The notes below the pieces were generated by a model that was not told the DNA's origin, ran no database searches, and saw only the letters and a program-made list of their open reading frames with translations. A stretch of DNA of 64,000 nt, taken from NCBI GenBank assembly GCA_020025635.1, contig JAHHRU010000010.1:15586-79585 (forward strand), in the 5' to 3' direction. Position 1 is the stretch's first letter, and each line of letters opens with the position of its first letter. This DNA comes from Allofournierella sp. (GTDB lineage Bacteria; Bacillota; Clostridia; Oscillospirales; Ruminococcaceae). Shown here piece by piece: positions 16,069 to 25,106 of the stretch. The translations under genes and the position numbers were made by a program.

Positions 16069-17874
16069 TCAGTTTTCGTCCAGCTTGAGGATGGCGGTGA
16101 AGGCCTCGCTGGGAAGCTCTACGCTGCCCAGCTGGCGCATCTTCTTTTTGCCTTCCTTCTGCTTTTCCAAAAGCTTCTTTTTGCGGCTGATGTCGCCGCC
16201 GTAGCACTTGGCAAGCACGTCCTTGCGCATGGCCTTGACCGTTTCACGGGCAATGACCTTGCCGCCGATGGCAGCCTGCACCGGGATCTCGAACATCTGG
16301 CGGGGAATGTTCTCCTTGAGCTTTTCCGCAAGGCGGCGGCCCTTGGCATAGGCCTTGTCCGCGTGCACCACCATGGAAAGGGCGTCCACCATGTCGCCGT
16401 TGAGCAGGAAATCCAGCTTGACCAGCTTGCTTTCCCGGAAGCCCTTCATTTCATAGTCGTAGCTGGCGTATCCCCGGCTGCGGCTCTTGATGGCATCAAA
16501 GAAGTCGTAAACGATCTCGCCCAGCGGCAGCTCGTAGTGCAGGTCCACACGGCTCTCGTCCAGGTAGTCCATGGCAACCAGGGTGCCCCGGCGGTCCTGG
16601 CACAGGTCCATCAGGCTGCCCACATATTCGGTGGGGGTGTACAGGTGCGCATCCACAAAGGGCTCTTCCTGCTTGGCGATCAGGCTGGGGTCCGGGTAGG
16701 CGCTGGGGTTTTCAATGATGACCACCTCGCCGTTTGTCAGGGTGATGCGGTACTCAACGCTGGGGGTGGTGGTGATCAGGTCCAGATCGAATTCACGCTC
16801 CAGCCGCTGGGTGATGATGTCCAGGTGCAGAAGGCCCAAAAAGCCGCAGCGGAAGCCAAAGCCCAGGGCGGCACTGGTTTCCGGCTCATAGCTCAGGGCC
16901 GCATCGTTCAGCTGCAGTTTTTCCAGTGCATCCTTCAAGTCGGGATACTTGGCGCCGTCCACCGGGTAAATGCCGCAGAACACCATGGGGGTCACCTTGC
17001 GGTAGCCGGGCATGGGCTGGGGGGTGGGGCGCTGGGCCAGGGTAACGGTATCGCCCACACGGGTCTCCCGCACGGTCTTGATGCTGGCGGTGAGATAGCC
17101 CACTTCGCCGGCACAGAGCTCATCGCAGGGCATCAGGTTGGTGGCGCCCATGTGGCCCACCTCCACCAGGTCGAATTCCGCGCCGGTGGCCATCATGCGC
17201 ACCCGGTCGCCGGGCTTCACACGGCCTTCGAATACACGGATGTAAACAATAACGCCTTTGTAGCTGTCATACACGCTGTCAAAAATGAGGGCCTTCAGGG
17301 GGGCATCCTCATCGCCGGAGGGGGCGGGGATGTCGGTGATGACCCGTTCCAGGGTCTCTTCGATGCCAATGCCCATCTTTGCACTCACACGGGGAGCATC
17401 CAGGCAGGGGATGCCGATCACATCCTCCACCTCATGGGCCACCCGGTCCGGCTCAGAGCTGGGCAGGTCGATCTTGTTCAGGATGGGCACCAGCTCCAGA
17501 TCATGCTCCACCGCCATGTAGGTGTTGGCCAGGGTCTGGGCTTCCACGCCCTGGGTGGAGTCCACAACCAGCACGGCGCCCTCGCAGGCGGCCAGGCTGC
17601 GGCTCACTTCGTAGCCAAAGTCCACATGGCCCGGGGTGTCGATCAGATTGAATTCATAGGATCTGCCGTCCTTCGCCTTGTAGTTCATGGTAACGGCACG
17701 GGCCTTGATGGTGATGCCCCGTTCCTTTTCCAGCTCCATGTTGTCCAGCAGCTGTTCGGCGCGCAGGCGCTCGTCCACACTGTGGGTCTTTTCCAGGATA
17801 CGGTCGGCCAGGGTGCTCTTGCCGTGGTCGATGTGCGCAATGATGCAGAAGTTGCGAATGTTGTCTCTTGCCAA
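16069..17874 (-). CDS. lepA: Elongation factor 4 (LepA)
   Basis: A 601-residue ribosomal GTPase that back-translocates or rescues stalled ribosomes. G1 AHIDHGKSTL near residue 15, switch region ERGITIKA, G3 DTPGHVDF and G4 NKIDLP are intact; the EF-G-like domains and the LepA-specific C-terminal domain (GGKVIARETVKAMRKDVLAK) follow. The start is TTG at 17874 because GGGAGG lies 7 bases upstream and homologues begin at NIRNF; a TTG five codons upstream overlaps that ribosome site. It lies 68 bases after the cysteine hydrolase gene, probably last in a four-gene operon. Confidence 0.96.
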   Translation of the reverse strand: MARDNIRNFCIIAHIDHGKSTLADRILEKTHSVDERLRAEQLLDNMELEKERGITIKARAVTMNYKAKDGRSYEFNLIDTPGHVDFGYEVSRSLAACEGAVLVVDSTQGVEAQTLANTYMAVEHDLELVPILNKIDLPSSEPDRVAHEVEDVIGIPCLDAPRVSAKMGIGIEETLERVITDIPAPSGDEDAPLKALIFDSVYDSYKGVIVYIRVFEGRVKPGDRVRMMATGAEFDLVEVGHMGATNLMPCDELCAGEVGYLTASIKTVRETRVGDTVTLAQRPTPQPMPGYRKVTPMVFCGIYPVDGAKYPDLKDALEKLQLNDAALSYEPETSAALGFGFRCGFLGLLHLDIITQRLEREFDLDLITTTPSVEYRITLTNGEVVIIENPSAYPDPSLIAKQEEPFVDAHLYTPTEYVGSLMDLCQDRRGTLVAMDYLDESRVDLHYELPLGEIVYDFFDAIKSRSRGYASYDYEMKGFRESKLVKLDFLLNGDMVDALSMVVHADKAYAKGRRLAEKLKENIPRQMFEIPVQAAIGGKVIARETVKAMRKDVLAKCYGGDISRKKKLLEKQKEGKKKMRQLGSVELPSEAFTAILKLDEN

Positions 17875-17942
17875 GGGTTTACCTCCCAAATGCCCGCAAA
17901 GGGCGTTCTGTAAATGTGGGCCCGCAAACTGGGCCGGATGCT

Positions 17943-18482
17943 TTAAATCAGGTTGTAGCCCATGCCGCCCAGAAGCTTCAGGGTGTTTTCATGGTCGGCC
18001 GGGTTTACAGCAGCGCAGAGTGCGCCGTTGATGGAAAGAACGCTTTCCAGAAAGGCGGTGTGCAGCACCACTGCGTTGGAAACCACGCAGATGCTGGTAA
18101 CAACGCCGCAAAGCTCGATCTCCTCTGGCTCGCCCCCGCAAAGGGCACGAACGGCGGCCGGCAGCTCGGCGCTGCCAAAGGTGGGCTTGTCCACAAATGC
18201 GATGCGGGGGTCACTGCCTGTTTCGTAGGCCGAAAGCGCACCGTACAGGTGCCAGCCCTCGGAGCCTTTCAGGCAGTGGGGAACCGGCAGGAACCGGCCT
18301 TCCCGGGTGTTGAGATAATCTTCACCGTGGGTGTCCCGGGTGAAGATCACCTTCCAGCCGTCGGCAAGGGCTTTTTCCACCCGCCGGGCAATGGGGCCTT
18401 CCAGTGCGGCGGCCTGTTCAAAGCCCAGCGCACCGGAAACGAAATCGTTCTGATAGTCCACTACGATCAGGATCTTGTTCAC
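17943..18482 (-). CDS. Isochorismatase-family cysteine hydrolase
   Basis: A 179-residue cysteine hydrolase of the nicotinamidase/isochorismatase fold. The catalytic triad is visible: Asp in VDYQNDF (residue 8), Lys in VDKPTFGS near residue 97, and Cys in GVVTSICV near residue 128 preceded by the family cis-peptide region. The DxxxxD/H metal pattern around RDTHGEDY suggests a nicotinamidase-type metal site, so NAD salvage is a reasonable guess. The start is GTG at 18482 following GGGAGG. It begins 17 bases after the alr stop. Confidence 0.85.
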   Translation of the reverse strand: MNKILIVVDYQNDFVSGALGFEQAAALEGPIARRVEKALADGWKVIFTRDTHGEDYLNTREGRFLPVPHCLKGSEGWHLYGALSAYETGSDPRIAFVDKPTFGSAELPAAVRALCGGEPEEIELCGVVTSICVVSNAVVLHTAFLESVLSINGALCAAVNPADHENTLKLLGGMGYNLI

Positions 18483-18499
18483 AGCAATTCCTCCCACTG

Positions 18500-19672
18500 T
18501 TATTTCAAATAGTCGATCACGGCCACCGGCTCCCCGTTCTGAAGGTAGATGCGGGGCACCCGAAGGGCAATGCCGCACATCACTTCATAGGGGATGGTAT
18601 CCGATTTTTGGGCGACCCGGTCGATGGAGTCGGCGGGGCCTTCTCCGCCAAAGATGACTGCCGCATCCCCGCAGTGTACGTCCGGGATGTCGGTCACATC
18701 CACCATCATCTGGTCCATGCACACCCGGCCCAGCACCGGGGCAGGCTGGCCGTGCAGGGCACAGATGCCAGTCCCGCTCAAGGCACGGGGGTAGCCGTCC
18801 GCATATCCGGCACACAGGGTGGCCACCTTCATGGGCTTCTGAGCGGTGAATTTGAGGCCATAGCTCAAAGACTGGCCGGCGCAAAGCTCCTTGACCTGGC
18901 TCACCGCCGATTTCAAAGAAAGCACCGGCTTGATGCCCTCCATGTGCACATCGCTGCTGGGGTCACAGCCGTACAGGATGATGCCGGGGCGTACCATGTC
19001 CATGCCCCATTCGGGGTGCTCCACCGTGGCGGCAGAGTTGCAGCAGTGTACGGTTGCAAGCTCATGGCCCCGGCGGCGAAGCTCTTCCACCACTTCAAGG
19101 AACAGCTCATGCTGGCGGTCCGTGTAGGCAATGTCCTGCGGCAGGTGGCTGTCGGCCACCGCAAAATGCTGGAAAATGCCGGTGACGGAAAGGCCGGGCA
19201 GGGCAAAGCAGCCTTCCAGCGCATTTACCGAGTCAGCGGCATCTTCCTCGCTGCGGGCGGCAAAGCCCAGGCGGCCCATGCCGGTGTCCACCTTGAGATG
19301 GACCCTGACCGGGTATTCCGGCCGGGAATGTTCACTCAGGGCCTTTGCGTATTCCGGGCTGAACACGGCCTGGGTGAGCCGATGGGCATACAGCTGGGCG
19401 GCACAGGCGGGGTCGGTGCGGCCCAGGATGAGGATGTCGCCCTGAATGCCGCAGGAGCGCAGATGCACCGCTTCGGCAAGGCAGCTTACCGCAAACCACT
19501 GGGCTCCGGCCTTTTCCAGCTCCCGGGCAACCACATCGTCCCCATGGCCGTAGGCCCCGGCCTTGACCACTGCGCAGACCTTGGCGGGGGCTGCGTGTTC
19601 CTTAATCAAATTGAAGTTGTGCACCAGGGCATCCAAATCGATCTCAGCCCAGCAATGCTGTTCGAATTCCAT
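18500..19672 (-). CDS. alr: Alanine racemase
   Basis: A 390-residue PLP enzyme that makes D-alanine for peptidoglycan. The PLP lysine is residue 37 in AVVKAGAYGHG (the usual third residue Asn is Gly here). HLKVDTGMGRLGF, the phosphate-binding region and the catalytic tyrosine region CAGYADGYPRAL are present, and the MDQMMVDVTD segment ends the family core. ATG at 19672 follows GAGG at 8 bases; a TTG one codon earlier is less likely. It lies 15 bases after ttcA. Confidence 0.95.
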   Translation of the reverse strand: MEFEQHCWAEIDLDALVHNFNLIKEHAAPAKVCAVVKAGAYGHGDDVVARELEKAGAQWFAVSCLAEAVHLRSCGIQGDILILGRTDPACAAQLYAHRLTQAVFSPEYAKALSEHSRPEYPVRVHLKVDTGMGRLGFAARSEEDAADSVNALEGCFALPGLSVTGIFQHFAVADSHLPQDIAYTDRQHELFLEVVEELRRRGHELATVHCCNSAATVEHPEWGMDMVRPGIILYGCDPSSDVHMEGIKPVLSLKSAVSQVKELCAGQSLSYGLKFTAQKPMKVATLCAGYADGYPRALSGTGICALHGQPAPVLGRVCMDQMMVDVTDIPDVHCGDAAVIFGGEGPADSIDRVAQKSDTIPYEVMCGIALRVPRIYLQNGEPVAVIDYLK

Positions 19673-19687
19673 CAAAACACCTCACAG

Positions 19688-20431
19688 TTATTTGGACCGG
19701 CCCATCGGGTCGCTTCCCGGGCCCCAGCCGTCCAGATCGGCGCCCCGCAGAGCACCCAGCATCTTCTGGCGGAAGGCCGGGTCCCGGGCGCACATATCGG
19801 TAACAAAGTCCTTGGTGTCCTGGCGCTTGGTGCGCCCGTCCACCGGGCAGGGGCTTTTTACAATCGGCAGCGAAAGGCTGGCGGCGGCCGTCTGCACCTG
19901 GTTTTCGGTTGCCAGGATCATGGGGCGGATCAGGTAAAGCTCCCGGCGGGAAAGCCAGCTTACCGGCGAAAAGCAGCCAAGCCTTCCTTCGCCCCAAAGG
20001 TTCATGTAAAAGGTTTCCACCGCATCATCCAGGTGATGCCCCAGCGCCACCCGGTTGCAGCCCAGCTCCTGGGCAGTGGTGTGCAGAAGGCCGCGGCGCA
20101 TCTTGGCGCACAGGGCACAGGGGTTGGGCTCTTTGCGGACATCGAACACCACATGGCCGATGTTGCTGCGCACCACATGAAACGGCACGTTGTAGGAAGA
20201 AAACAGCTCTTCCAGGCGGGAATAATCGGTGGGCCTGCCTCCAAACTGGGGGTCAAGGCTCACCGCGATCACTTCAAAGGGGATGCCGATGTACTCCCGC
20301 AGGCGGGCAAGGCCGATGGTAAGGGCAAGGCTGTCCTTGCCGCCGGAAACCCCCACACACACCCGGTCACCCGGGCGGATCATATCATATTCCTGAATGG
20401 CCCGGCGCATCAGTCCCTCCAGCCGTTTCAT
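19688..20431 (-). CDS. ttcA: TtcA-like PP-loop tRNA 2-thiolation protein
   Basis: A 247-residue PP-loop ATPase of the TtcA/TilS group. The ATP-pyrophosphatase loop SGGKDS is near residue 29, NPCALCAKMRRG near residue 107 supplies the CxxC that binds the iron-sulfur cluster, GHHLDDAVET follows, and SPCPVDG gives the third cysteine. In characterised members this thiolates cytidine 32 of tRNAs. The family is broad, so the exact tRNA position is inferred. First gene of the minus-strand operon, with an extended -10 promoter just upstream. Confidence 0.88.
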   Translation of the reverse strand: MKRLEGLMRRAIQEYDMIRPGDRVCVGVSGGKDSLALTIGLARLREYIGIPFEVIAVSLDPQFGGRPTDYSRLEELFSSYNVPFHVVRSNIGHVVFDVRKEPNPCALCAKMRRGLLHTTAQELGCNRVALGHHLDDAVETFYMNLWGEGRLGCFSPVSWLSRRELYLIRPMILATENQVQTAAASLSLPIVKSPCPVDGRTKRQDTKDFVTDMCARDPAFRQKMLGALRGADLDGWGPGSDPMGRSK

Positions 20432-20479
20432 CGCATTTCCCCCTCTACTTAATATATGTATTATAAGACAGCTTCAAAG

Positions 20480-20490
20480 ATTATACCACA
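20480..20490 (-). promoter_or_regulatory. Extended -10 promoter of the ttcA operon
   Basis: Minus strand TGTGGTATAAT, with TATAAT at 20485-20480 and the TGn extension. The -35 region is poor. The leader to the ttcA ATG would be about 40 bases. Confidence 0.65.
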
Positions 20491-20608
20491 ACCGAAATGG
20501 AATTGGTATAGACCTGCCGCTGAGGGTTTTGCCCCAAAATGCCTTTTTTATACAGAAATCGGGGGCAGCTTTGGCTTTTTCCCCGGCTTATTCAGCGGCT
20601 TTTCGGCC

Positions 20609-20619
20609 ATTATACCACA
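20609..20619 (-). promoter_or_regulatory. Second TGTGGTATAAT promoter-like box
   Basis: An exact second copy of TGTGGTATAAT on the minus strand (TATAAT at 20614-20609), 129 bases upstream of the first. It has no gene of its own before ttcA; it may be a distal promoter or drive a small RNA. Confidence 0.45.
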
Positions 20620-20752
20620 GTTTCGGGCAGGATGCACAAATCCTTTTAAAATTTTTATAGAAAATAGGGTTTGAGAAAACGGGAGTAAAACAGAGCAAAC
20701 AGAAGAAAAACGAAGCTGTAAAAGGGCCAGTTAAAATATTCGGAAAAAGTGC

Positions 20753-20781
20753 TTGACGGAACCTGCCCGATGCGATATAAT
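20753..20781 (+). promoter_or_regulatory. Promoter of rplM-rpsI
   Basis: TTGACG (20753-20758), 17-base spacer, TATAAT (20776-20781); transcription should begin near 20788. Confidence 0.9.
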
Positions 20782-20786
20782 TCATC

Positions 20787-20841
20787 TTGCGTTAAATCAC
20801 GCAAATAAAAGCGTTTCAGCGCTCCGGCTTCTGTGGGGCGC
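20787..20841 (+). promoter_or_regulatory. Structured rplM leader (candidate L13 leader)
   Basis: Two hairpins occupy the leader: TTGCGT/ACGCAA (20787-20804) at the start of the transcript and GCGCTCC/GGGGCGC (20819-20841), just before GAGGAGG. Position and shape fit the Firmicute ribosomal L13 leader used for autogenous control, but I could not check the consensus. Confidence 0.5.
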
Positions 20842-20865
20842 AGTAAAATCGAGGAGGAACACGAT

Positions 20866-21294
20866 ATGAGCACTACTCTGGCAAAACCCGCCCAGATCGA
20901 GCGCAAGTGGTATGTTATCGATGCTGCCGGCAAGCCCCTGGGCCGCGTCGCTGCCCAGGTTGCCGTTCTGCTTCGCGGCAAGAATAAGGTAACCTTCACC
21001 CCCAACGTTGACTGCGGTGATCACGTCATCGTTATCAACTGCGATAAGGCTGTTCTGACCGGCAAGAAGCTGGAAAAGAAGTACTACCGCACCCACTCTG
21101 GCTGGATCGGCGGCCTGAAGGAGATCCAGTACAAGACCCTGATGGCTGAGAACAGCGATAAGGCTATGTACGTTGCCGTTAAGGGCATGGTGCCCGCCAA
21201 CACCATCGGTGCAAAGGCTATGACCCGCCTGCACTGCTACAAGGGTGCTGAGCACAACAACGCTGCCCAGAAGCCCGAAGTATACGAGTTTTAA
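20866..21294 (+). CDS. rplM: 50S ribosomal protein L13
   Basis: A 142-residue protein with normal L13 length and motifs: KWYVIDAAGKPLGRVA at the N-terminus, GDHVIVINCDKAVLTGKK, KYYRTHSGWIGGLK, and the C-terminal GAEHNNAAQKPEVYEF. L13 is an early-assembly 23S rRNA-binding protein. The ATG at 20866 follows GAGGAGG; an in-frame ATG 11 codons upstream overlaps the leader hairpin and is rejected. It forms an operon with rpsI after a 17-base gap. Codon use is strongly biased, as expected for a highly expressed gene. Confidence 0.98.
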   Translation: MSTTLAKPAQIERKWYVIDAAGKPLGRVAAQVAVLLRGKNKVTFTPNVDCGDHVIVINCDKAVLTGKKLEKKYYRTHSGWIGGLKEIQYKTLMAENSDKAMYVAVKGMVPANTIGAKAMTRLHCYKGAEHNNAAQKPEVYEF

Positions 21295-21311
21295 TAGGAG
21301 GCAATAGAGTT

Positions 21312-21710
21312 ATGTACGAGACAAAACCTTATTTCTACGGCACTGGTCGTCGTAAGAATTCCGTTGCCCGCGTTCGTGTTTACAACGGCACCGGCAAGAT
21401 CACCATCAACGACCGCGACATCGACAGCTACTTTGGTCTCGAGACCCTGAAGCTCATCGTGCGTCAGCCCATGGCTGTTGCCGGTGTTGAGGGCAAGTTT
21501 GACCTGGTTATCCGCGTAAACGGCGGCGGTGTTTCCGGCCAGGCTGGCGCTATCCGCCACGGCCTGTCCCGCGCTCTGCTGCAGTATGACGAGAACCTGC
21601 GTCCTGCTCTGAAGAAGGCTGGCTTCCTGACCCGCGATCCTCGTATGAAGGAACGTAAGAAGTACGGTCTGAAGGGCGCCCGTCGTGCTCCCCAGTTCAG
21701 CAAGCGCTGA
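21312..21710 (+). CDS. rpsI: 30S ribosomal protein S9
   Basis: A 132-residue protein with S9 hallmarks: YGTGRRKNSVARVR, NGGGVSGQAGAIRHGLSRALL and the basic C-terminal tail PRMKERKKYGLKGARRAPQFSKR that reaches the tRNA P site. An AGGAGG site precedes the ATG. Its last five codons with the stop are repeated at 26394-26409, marking this gene end as the probable attachment site of a 4.7-kb island. The gene itself is intact. Confidence 0.98.
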   Translation: MYETKPYFYGTGRRKNSVARVRVYNGTGKITINDRDIDSYFGLETLKLIVRQPMAVAGVEGKFDLVIRVNGGGVSGQAGAIRHGLSRALLQYDENLRPALKKAGFLTRDPRMKERKKYGLKGARRAPQFSKR

Positions 21711-21711
21711 T
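21696..21711 (+). repeat. Candidate attachment-site core at rpsI 3' end (left copy)
   Basis: TTCAGCAAGCGCTGAT, the last rpsI codons plus stop and one base, recurs exactly at 26394-26409. Integrative elements that enter the 3' end of a conserved gene leave such direct repeats. Confidence 0.75.
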
Positions 21712-21729
21712 TTTATATCATTGCTTTTC

Positions 21730-21764
21730 AAAAAGAGCTTCCCGCTTCGGGAGGCTCTTTTTTT
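21730..21764 (+). terminator. rpsI terminator
   Basis: AAAAAGAGC and GCTCTTTTTTT flank an inner TTCCCG/CGGGAG stem with a CTT loop; 20 bases after the rpsI stop. Confidence 0.93.
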
Positions 21765-21797
21765 GCTGCAAAATGCGGCTGAAGTTGAAAGCGCCTT
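21730..21797 (+). repeat. 68-bp direct repeat with rpsI terminator (left copy)
   Basis: This 68-base segment contains a terminator (AAAAAGAGC...CGGGAGGCTCTTTTTTT, 21730-21764) followed by about 33 bases, and recurs at 26427-26494 with one mismatch. The two copies bracket the accessory island. A third, shorter copy of the hairpin alone is at 21947-21976. Confidence 0.9.
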
Positions 21798-21860
21798 ATG
21801 GCAATAATGAAAAAAGAAAACTCCCTTTGATTTGTTTGATGAAAGTCCGGAATACAGCGG

Positions 21861-22643
21861 ATGAAAAAACGAAGTACAGTTTGGATTTTGAGTGAGGTTA
21901 AAATCTGCAAATATATTCTGCAGGTATGCCATATCATGAATTTACAAAAGAGCTTCCCGTTTGGGAGGCTCTTTTGCGATTCGCTTCCGCTAGGCAGCTG
22001 CTATTACCTGGATAATTTTGTGGAAAAGAAGGTGGAGAAGGAAGAAAACGAATTGCCCGAGCGTTACTGGTCGCACCTTGTACGTATGAAAAGCAAGCTT
22101 GGGAAAATGTGTACAACAGAACTGAACAAAGGATTGCTGCCGGTGAAAGATTTGGGAATGGGTGTGTCCCAAAGGATGCCGAATCCGCCTGCCTATCAGT
22201 TTTGGCTGAAGGCGTTGCAGATGTCTCCCAACTCCTTTGCGAATCACATTTGCAGATGCATTTTGAAAGAATGCGGCTGTGCGCCGCAAGACATCCATAT
22301 TACGCCTAACCAAGATGACTTTGGAATTGACTACTGGGGAATTACGCAGGCTCAATCGGAACTGCTTCCTTCCCGCTTGATTGCAGGGCAAGTAAAACGC
22401 TATGACGCCTGCTGTAAGGAGGGCCGGCCGGATATTCAGGGGTTCTATGGCGCGGTGCTTGGAGAATTTGGTCATATTTTGCCGGAAGCATACTGCAATA
22501 ACGTTGTTCTCCAATATGTTACGACAGGATCCTGCAGCAAACAGGCGGTACAATATGCCGAGCGTATCGGTTTGCAGATCTTAACGATCCCTCTGCTCCA
22601 ACAATGCCTGAAGCCGGAGAAATACAATTTATCAAATAAGTAA
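21861..22643 (+). CDS. Mrr-like restriction endonuclease, 5' end probably frameshifted
   Basis: The 260-residue frame has a C-terminal PD-(D/E)xK nuclease core like the Mrr catalytic domain: DDFGID near residues 152-157, GQVKRYDA with the QxK element at 177-179, then FYGAVLGEFG and YVTTGSCSKQAVQYAERIGL. Such enzymes cut DNA, often modified DNA. The first 50 codons look non-coding. A different frame from ATG 21926 encodes a plausible N-terminus (MPYHEFTKELPVWEALLRF) that stops at TAA 22013-22015, where it would join this frame by a one-base shift. So the original start was probably near 21926 and the gene is likely broken. Confidence 0.62.
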   Translation: MKKRSTVWILSEVKICKYILQVCHIMNLQKSFPFGRLFCDSLPLGSCYYLDNFVEKKVEKEENELPERYWSHLVRMKSKLGKMCTTELNKGLLPVKDLGMGVSQRMPNPPAYQFWLKALQMSPNSFANHICRCILKECGCAPQDIHITPNQDDFGIDYWGITQAQSELLPSRLIAGQVKRYDACCKEGRPDIQGFYGAVLGEFGHILPEAYCNNVVLQYVTTGSCSKQAVQYAERIGLQILTIPLLQQCLKPEKYNLSNK

Positions 22644-22702
22644 ACTGAAAGCAAGATATAAAAATTCTGAAAAAACACAATTTAAATAGGAGGACTGTAA
22701 TT

Positions 22703-24415
22703 ATGGAAAACTATCATGATTATCTCATTCGAAAGGCAATGCGCAAGGTGCAGCAGAATGGCGACACAGTTCGCAGTATGGCTCAGCGGGCACAGGTCAG
22801 CCCTTCATACATCTCCAATTTCATCAATGGAAAAGTGTCCCGCCCGTTGGAAGACGCACAGCTGAAAGCCTTGTTTGGGGAAGACTATGAGGCACTGGCG
22901 CGGCAGCTGAAAATTGCCGATGCCTCGGAAGAAACTCTGATGGAAAAGTATCTGGGAGTTGAAGCTAGTACGGTGGATCCGGATCTGCTCCGTTGTACCA
23001 AAGCAGTTCTTTCGCAGCTGAAGAAGCGTTTGGCCGAAGAGCAAGAGATTTCACTGACTTTGCTGGAACTTATTTTTAATAGCAGCGAAAAACAGATCGA
23101 TGCGGCTAGGGCAAAGCTGGGGAATCGCGTAAGCATGATAGATGATCCCTATGTGATTACCGCTGCAATCAACGAAAATCAGTACCGGCTGGATTTGCGT
23201 GATCTGTTGAACGGAAATATTGAAGATTTCGACAAGTTTATTCTGTTGGACCCGGCAAATCCCCGCATCCTTGGCAGCGAAGGCTTGCCTTCGGAGGGCC
23301 GTCTGCACCGGAAACTCTCAAAAGCGAAAAAACGCAGGAACAGTGCCGCAGCCTGCTGCAGGGGGATGCCAAGAGCATCTACAACAGCGTGCGCAAGGGC
23401 GGCTATCGAAGGGTGAAGCCGATTTTTGCAGTTTCGCTGACCGGCAATGGTGCACCCTATGTGGTGATTGAAGGGAACACTCGGGTAACGGCGATCCGTA
23501 CTATGCTGGCCGACCCCGAGATCCGCCACTTTGATTTGTTTCAGGATGTAGAGGTTAAGGTACTGGAGGGCTTCTCTTATTTTGATTCGGCGAAGATTTG
23601 AGACAGCGTAATGTTTGCTATTCATATGAACGGCACCAAGGAATGGAAGGCTTACCGCCAGGGCTACAAGCTTTATACTTCTTACCAGCGCCTGAAAAAG
23701 CAGGGATATACAGATGAAAGCACGATTTATGCCACAATTGCCGACTACGGCCGTGCAGCTCCTGCAAAGGTTAAAAGAGACATCACTGCGTATCGTATGC
23801 TGCAGGAGAGCATTGAACGGATCAAAAAACGGCGAAGATGAGTATGAACTGAACACCAACGGCAACCGAGAGCAGGTTTATTCTCTGTTCCGTGAGCTGC
23901 AGGGTCAAGGCATGGAAAATACATGCCATTTCATCGAAAGTGAGGAAAAAGCAAAACGCTTTTACTATTGGTGCGGTCTTTACAGCCTCAATGTGGAACT
24001 GGAACCGGAAGAGGGAGAAGATAGCCCCAGAGTGGAGCTGGTGACCCTGACGCCTCCGCCTATTTCCGCTACGCATGCGATTAAGCGTTTCAATCACTTG
24101 TTTACAAAATTCCAGGATGACCCAAAGCAGCTGGAAGAACTGTTCTCTGTAATGGATGATATGGAAGATCACCGCAAGATGGAGGACTTGTGTGCAGAGT
24201 ACGACCGCCGCGACGGCGCAAACCTAAAGGAAAAGTTGAGCCAAGTAAACAATATCATAAGGCATGTGCAATTGGGTAAATTACTGGTAGTGCGCAAGGA
24301 CAAAGATATCCAGGAAATTGCCGTAAACATCGACCGGACTATCCAGTCATTGAATGCACTGTATCAGCATCCTGCGATACAGCGTGTACTGAACCAGGAA
24401 CTGGAAAATAAATAA
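22703..24415 (+). pseudogene. ParB/Srx-like gene with N-terminal HTH, broken three times
   Basis: Three consecutive frames read as one protein of about 570 residues. Residues 1-60 hold an XRE-like helix-turn-helix (VRSMAQRAQVSPSYISNFIN). A ParB/sulfiredoxin-like region follows: DKFILLDPANPRIL, then KPIFAVSLTGNGAPYVVIEG and NTRVTAIRTM. Disruptions: a frameshift at about 23285-23315; an in-frame TGA at 23599-23601, consistent with CGA to TGA; and a one-base change in an A6 run (23824-23829) before the last 190 residues. AGGAGG precedes the ATG. The original role may have been island partitioning, regulation or DNA processing. Confidence 0.75.
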
Positions 24416-25054
24416 AATACGGGTATGCATATGGTTGCCGAATACAGTTTATCGAAATTGGGCGATGCGTGTTGAGGAACGCCGAGACTGGGAGGAAGGC
24501 TTTATTTGAATGGAATGACAGCACCTGGATCATCTGCTGCCGAATGTGAAATTATCCAATCGGTTAGAGGATGGATTTTTGCTGTATTCCGCAGGTATTG
24601 TGATTTTAAGCATTTGCTGAAAAGAAAAAGCGGCAAAGTCTGTTCGTTCTATTCGAATAAGTGAAACAGTCAAAGAAACCAGGGGCCTTTTGAGGGCTGT
24701 GATATAAAACCACACATAAAAAACGAAAGGGGATCCCTCTTGCTCCGGTTGATAACCGTGCAAGGGGGATTCGCTTTAAACTTCCGAATATTGAGGTGGA
24801 TTCAATGGCAGCCATGTTGCGTTTCCTAAGGGGGCTTACGCAGCTCTAGGCAACTAAGTATAAGGTACACATAGGATGCAAAGCTGTATTTGATTGTTCG
24901 TATATAAGGTGTAAATTTCAGGACAGTGCCTGCACCCACTCGCAAGAGCATGGTTTACAAGGAGAAAAAGAAAGTTTGGTGACAAAACGATCTTTTATAT
25001 AGTTGCAATTCATTCGAGCAACAGAAGAATCTAGAATGAATGCGGAAGCGTATG
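24416..25054. other. Non-coding, probably decayed island DNA
   Basis: No credible gene in any frame; short frames are interrupted every 10-40 codons. It contains one long imperfect hairpin at about 24731-24773 (ATCCCTCTTGC pairing with GCAAGGGGGAT) without a T-run. Composition is mixed, as in remnants of earlier insertions. Confidence 0.6.
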
Positions 25055-25083
25055 TTTACTATTTATTTGAGATATGATACAAT
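25055..25083 (+). promoter_or_regulatory. Promoter of the acyltransferase gene
   Basis: TTTACT (25055-25060), 17-base spacer, TACAAT (25078-25083), followed by the ribosome site GAGGGGGGAG before ATG 25107. Confidence 0.65.
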
Positions 25084-25106
25084 CAAAAACAAGAGGGGGG
25101 AGATAA

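Noticed and set aside
15904..17913. 669-codon plus-strand frame
   Set aside because: Antisense to lepA; low-complexity His/Gly/Val composition and no family motif.
24530..24763. 77-codon minus-strand frame in the island
   Set aside because: No ribosome site or family resemblance; lies in decayed DNA.
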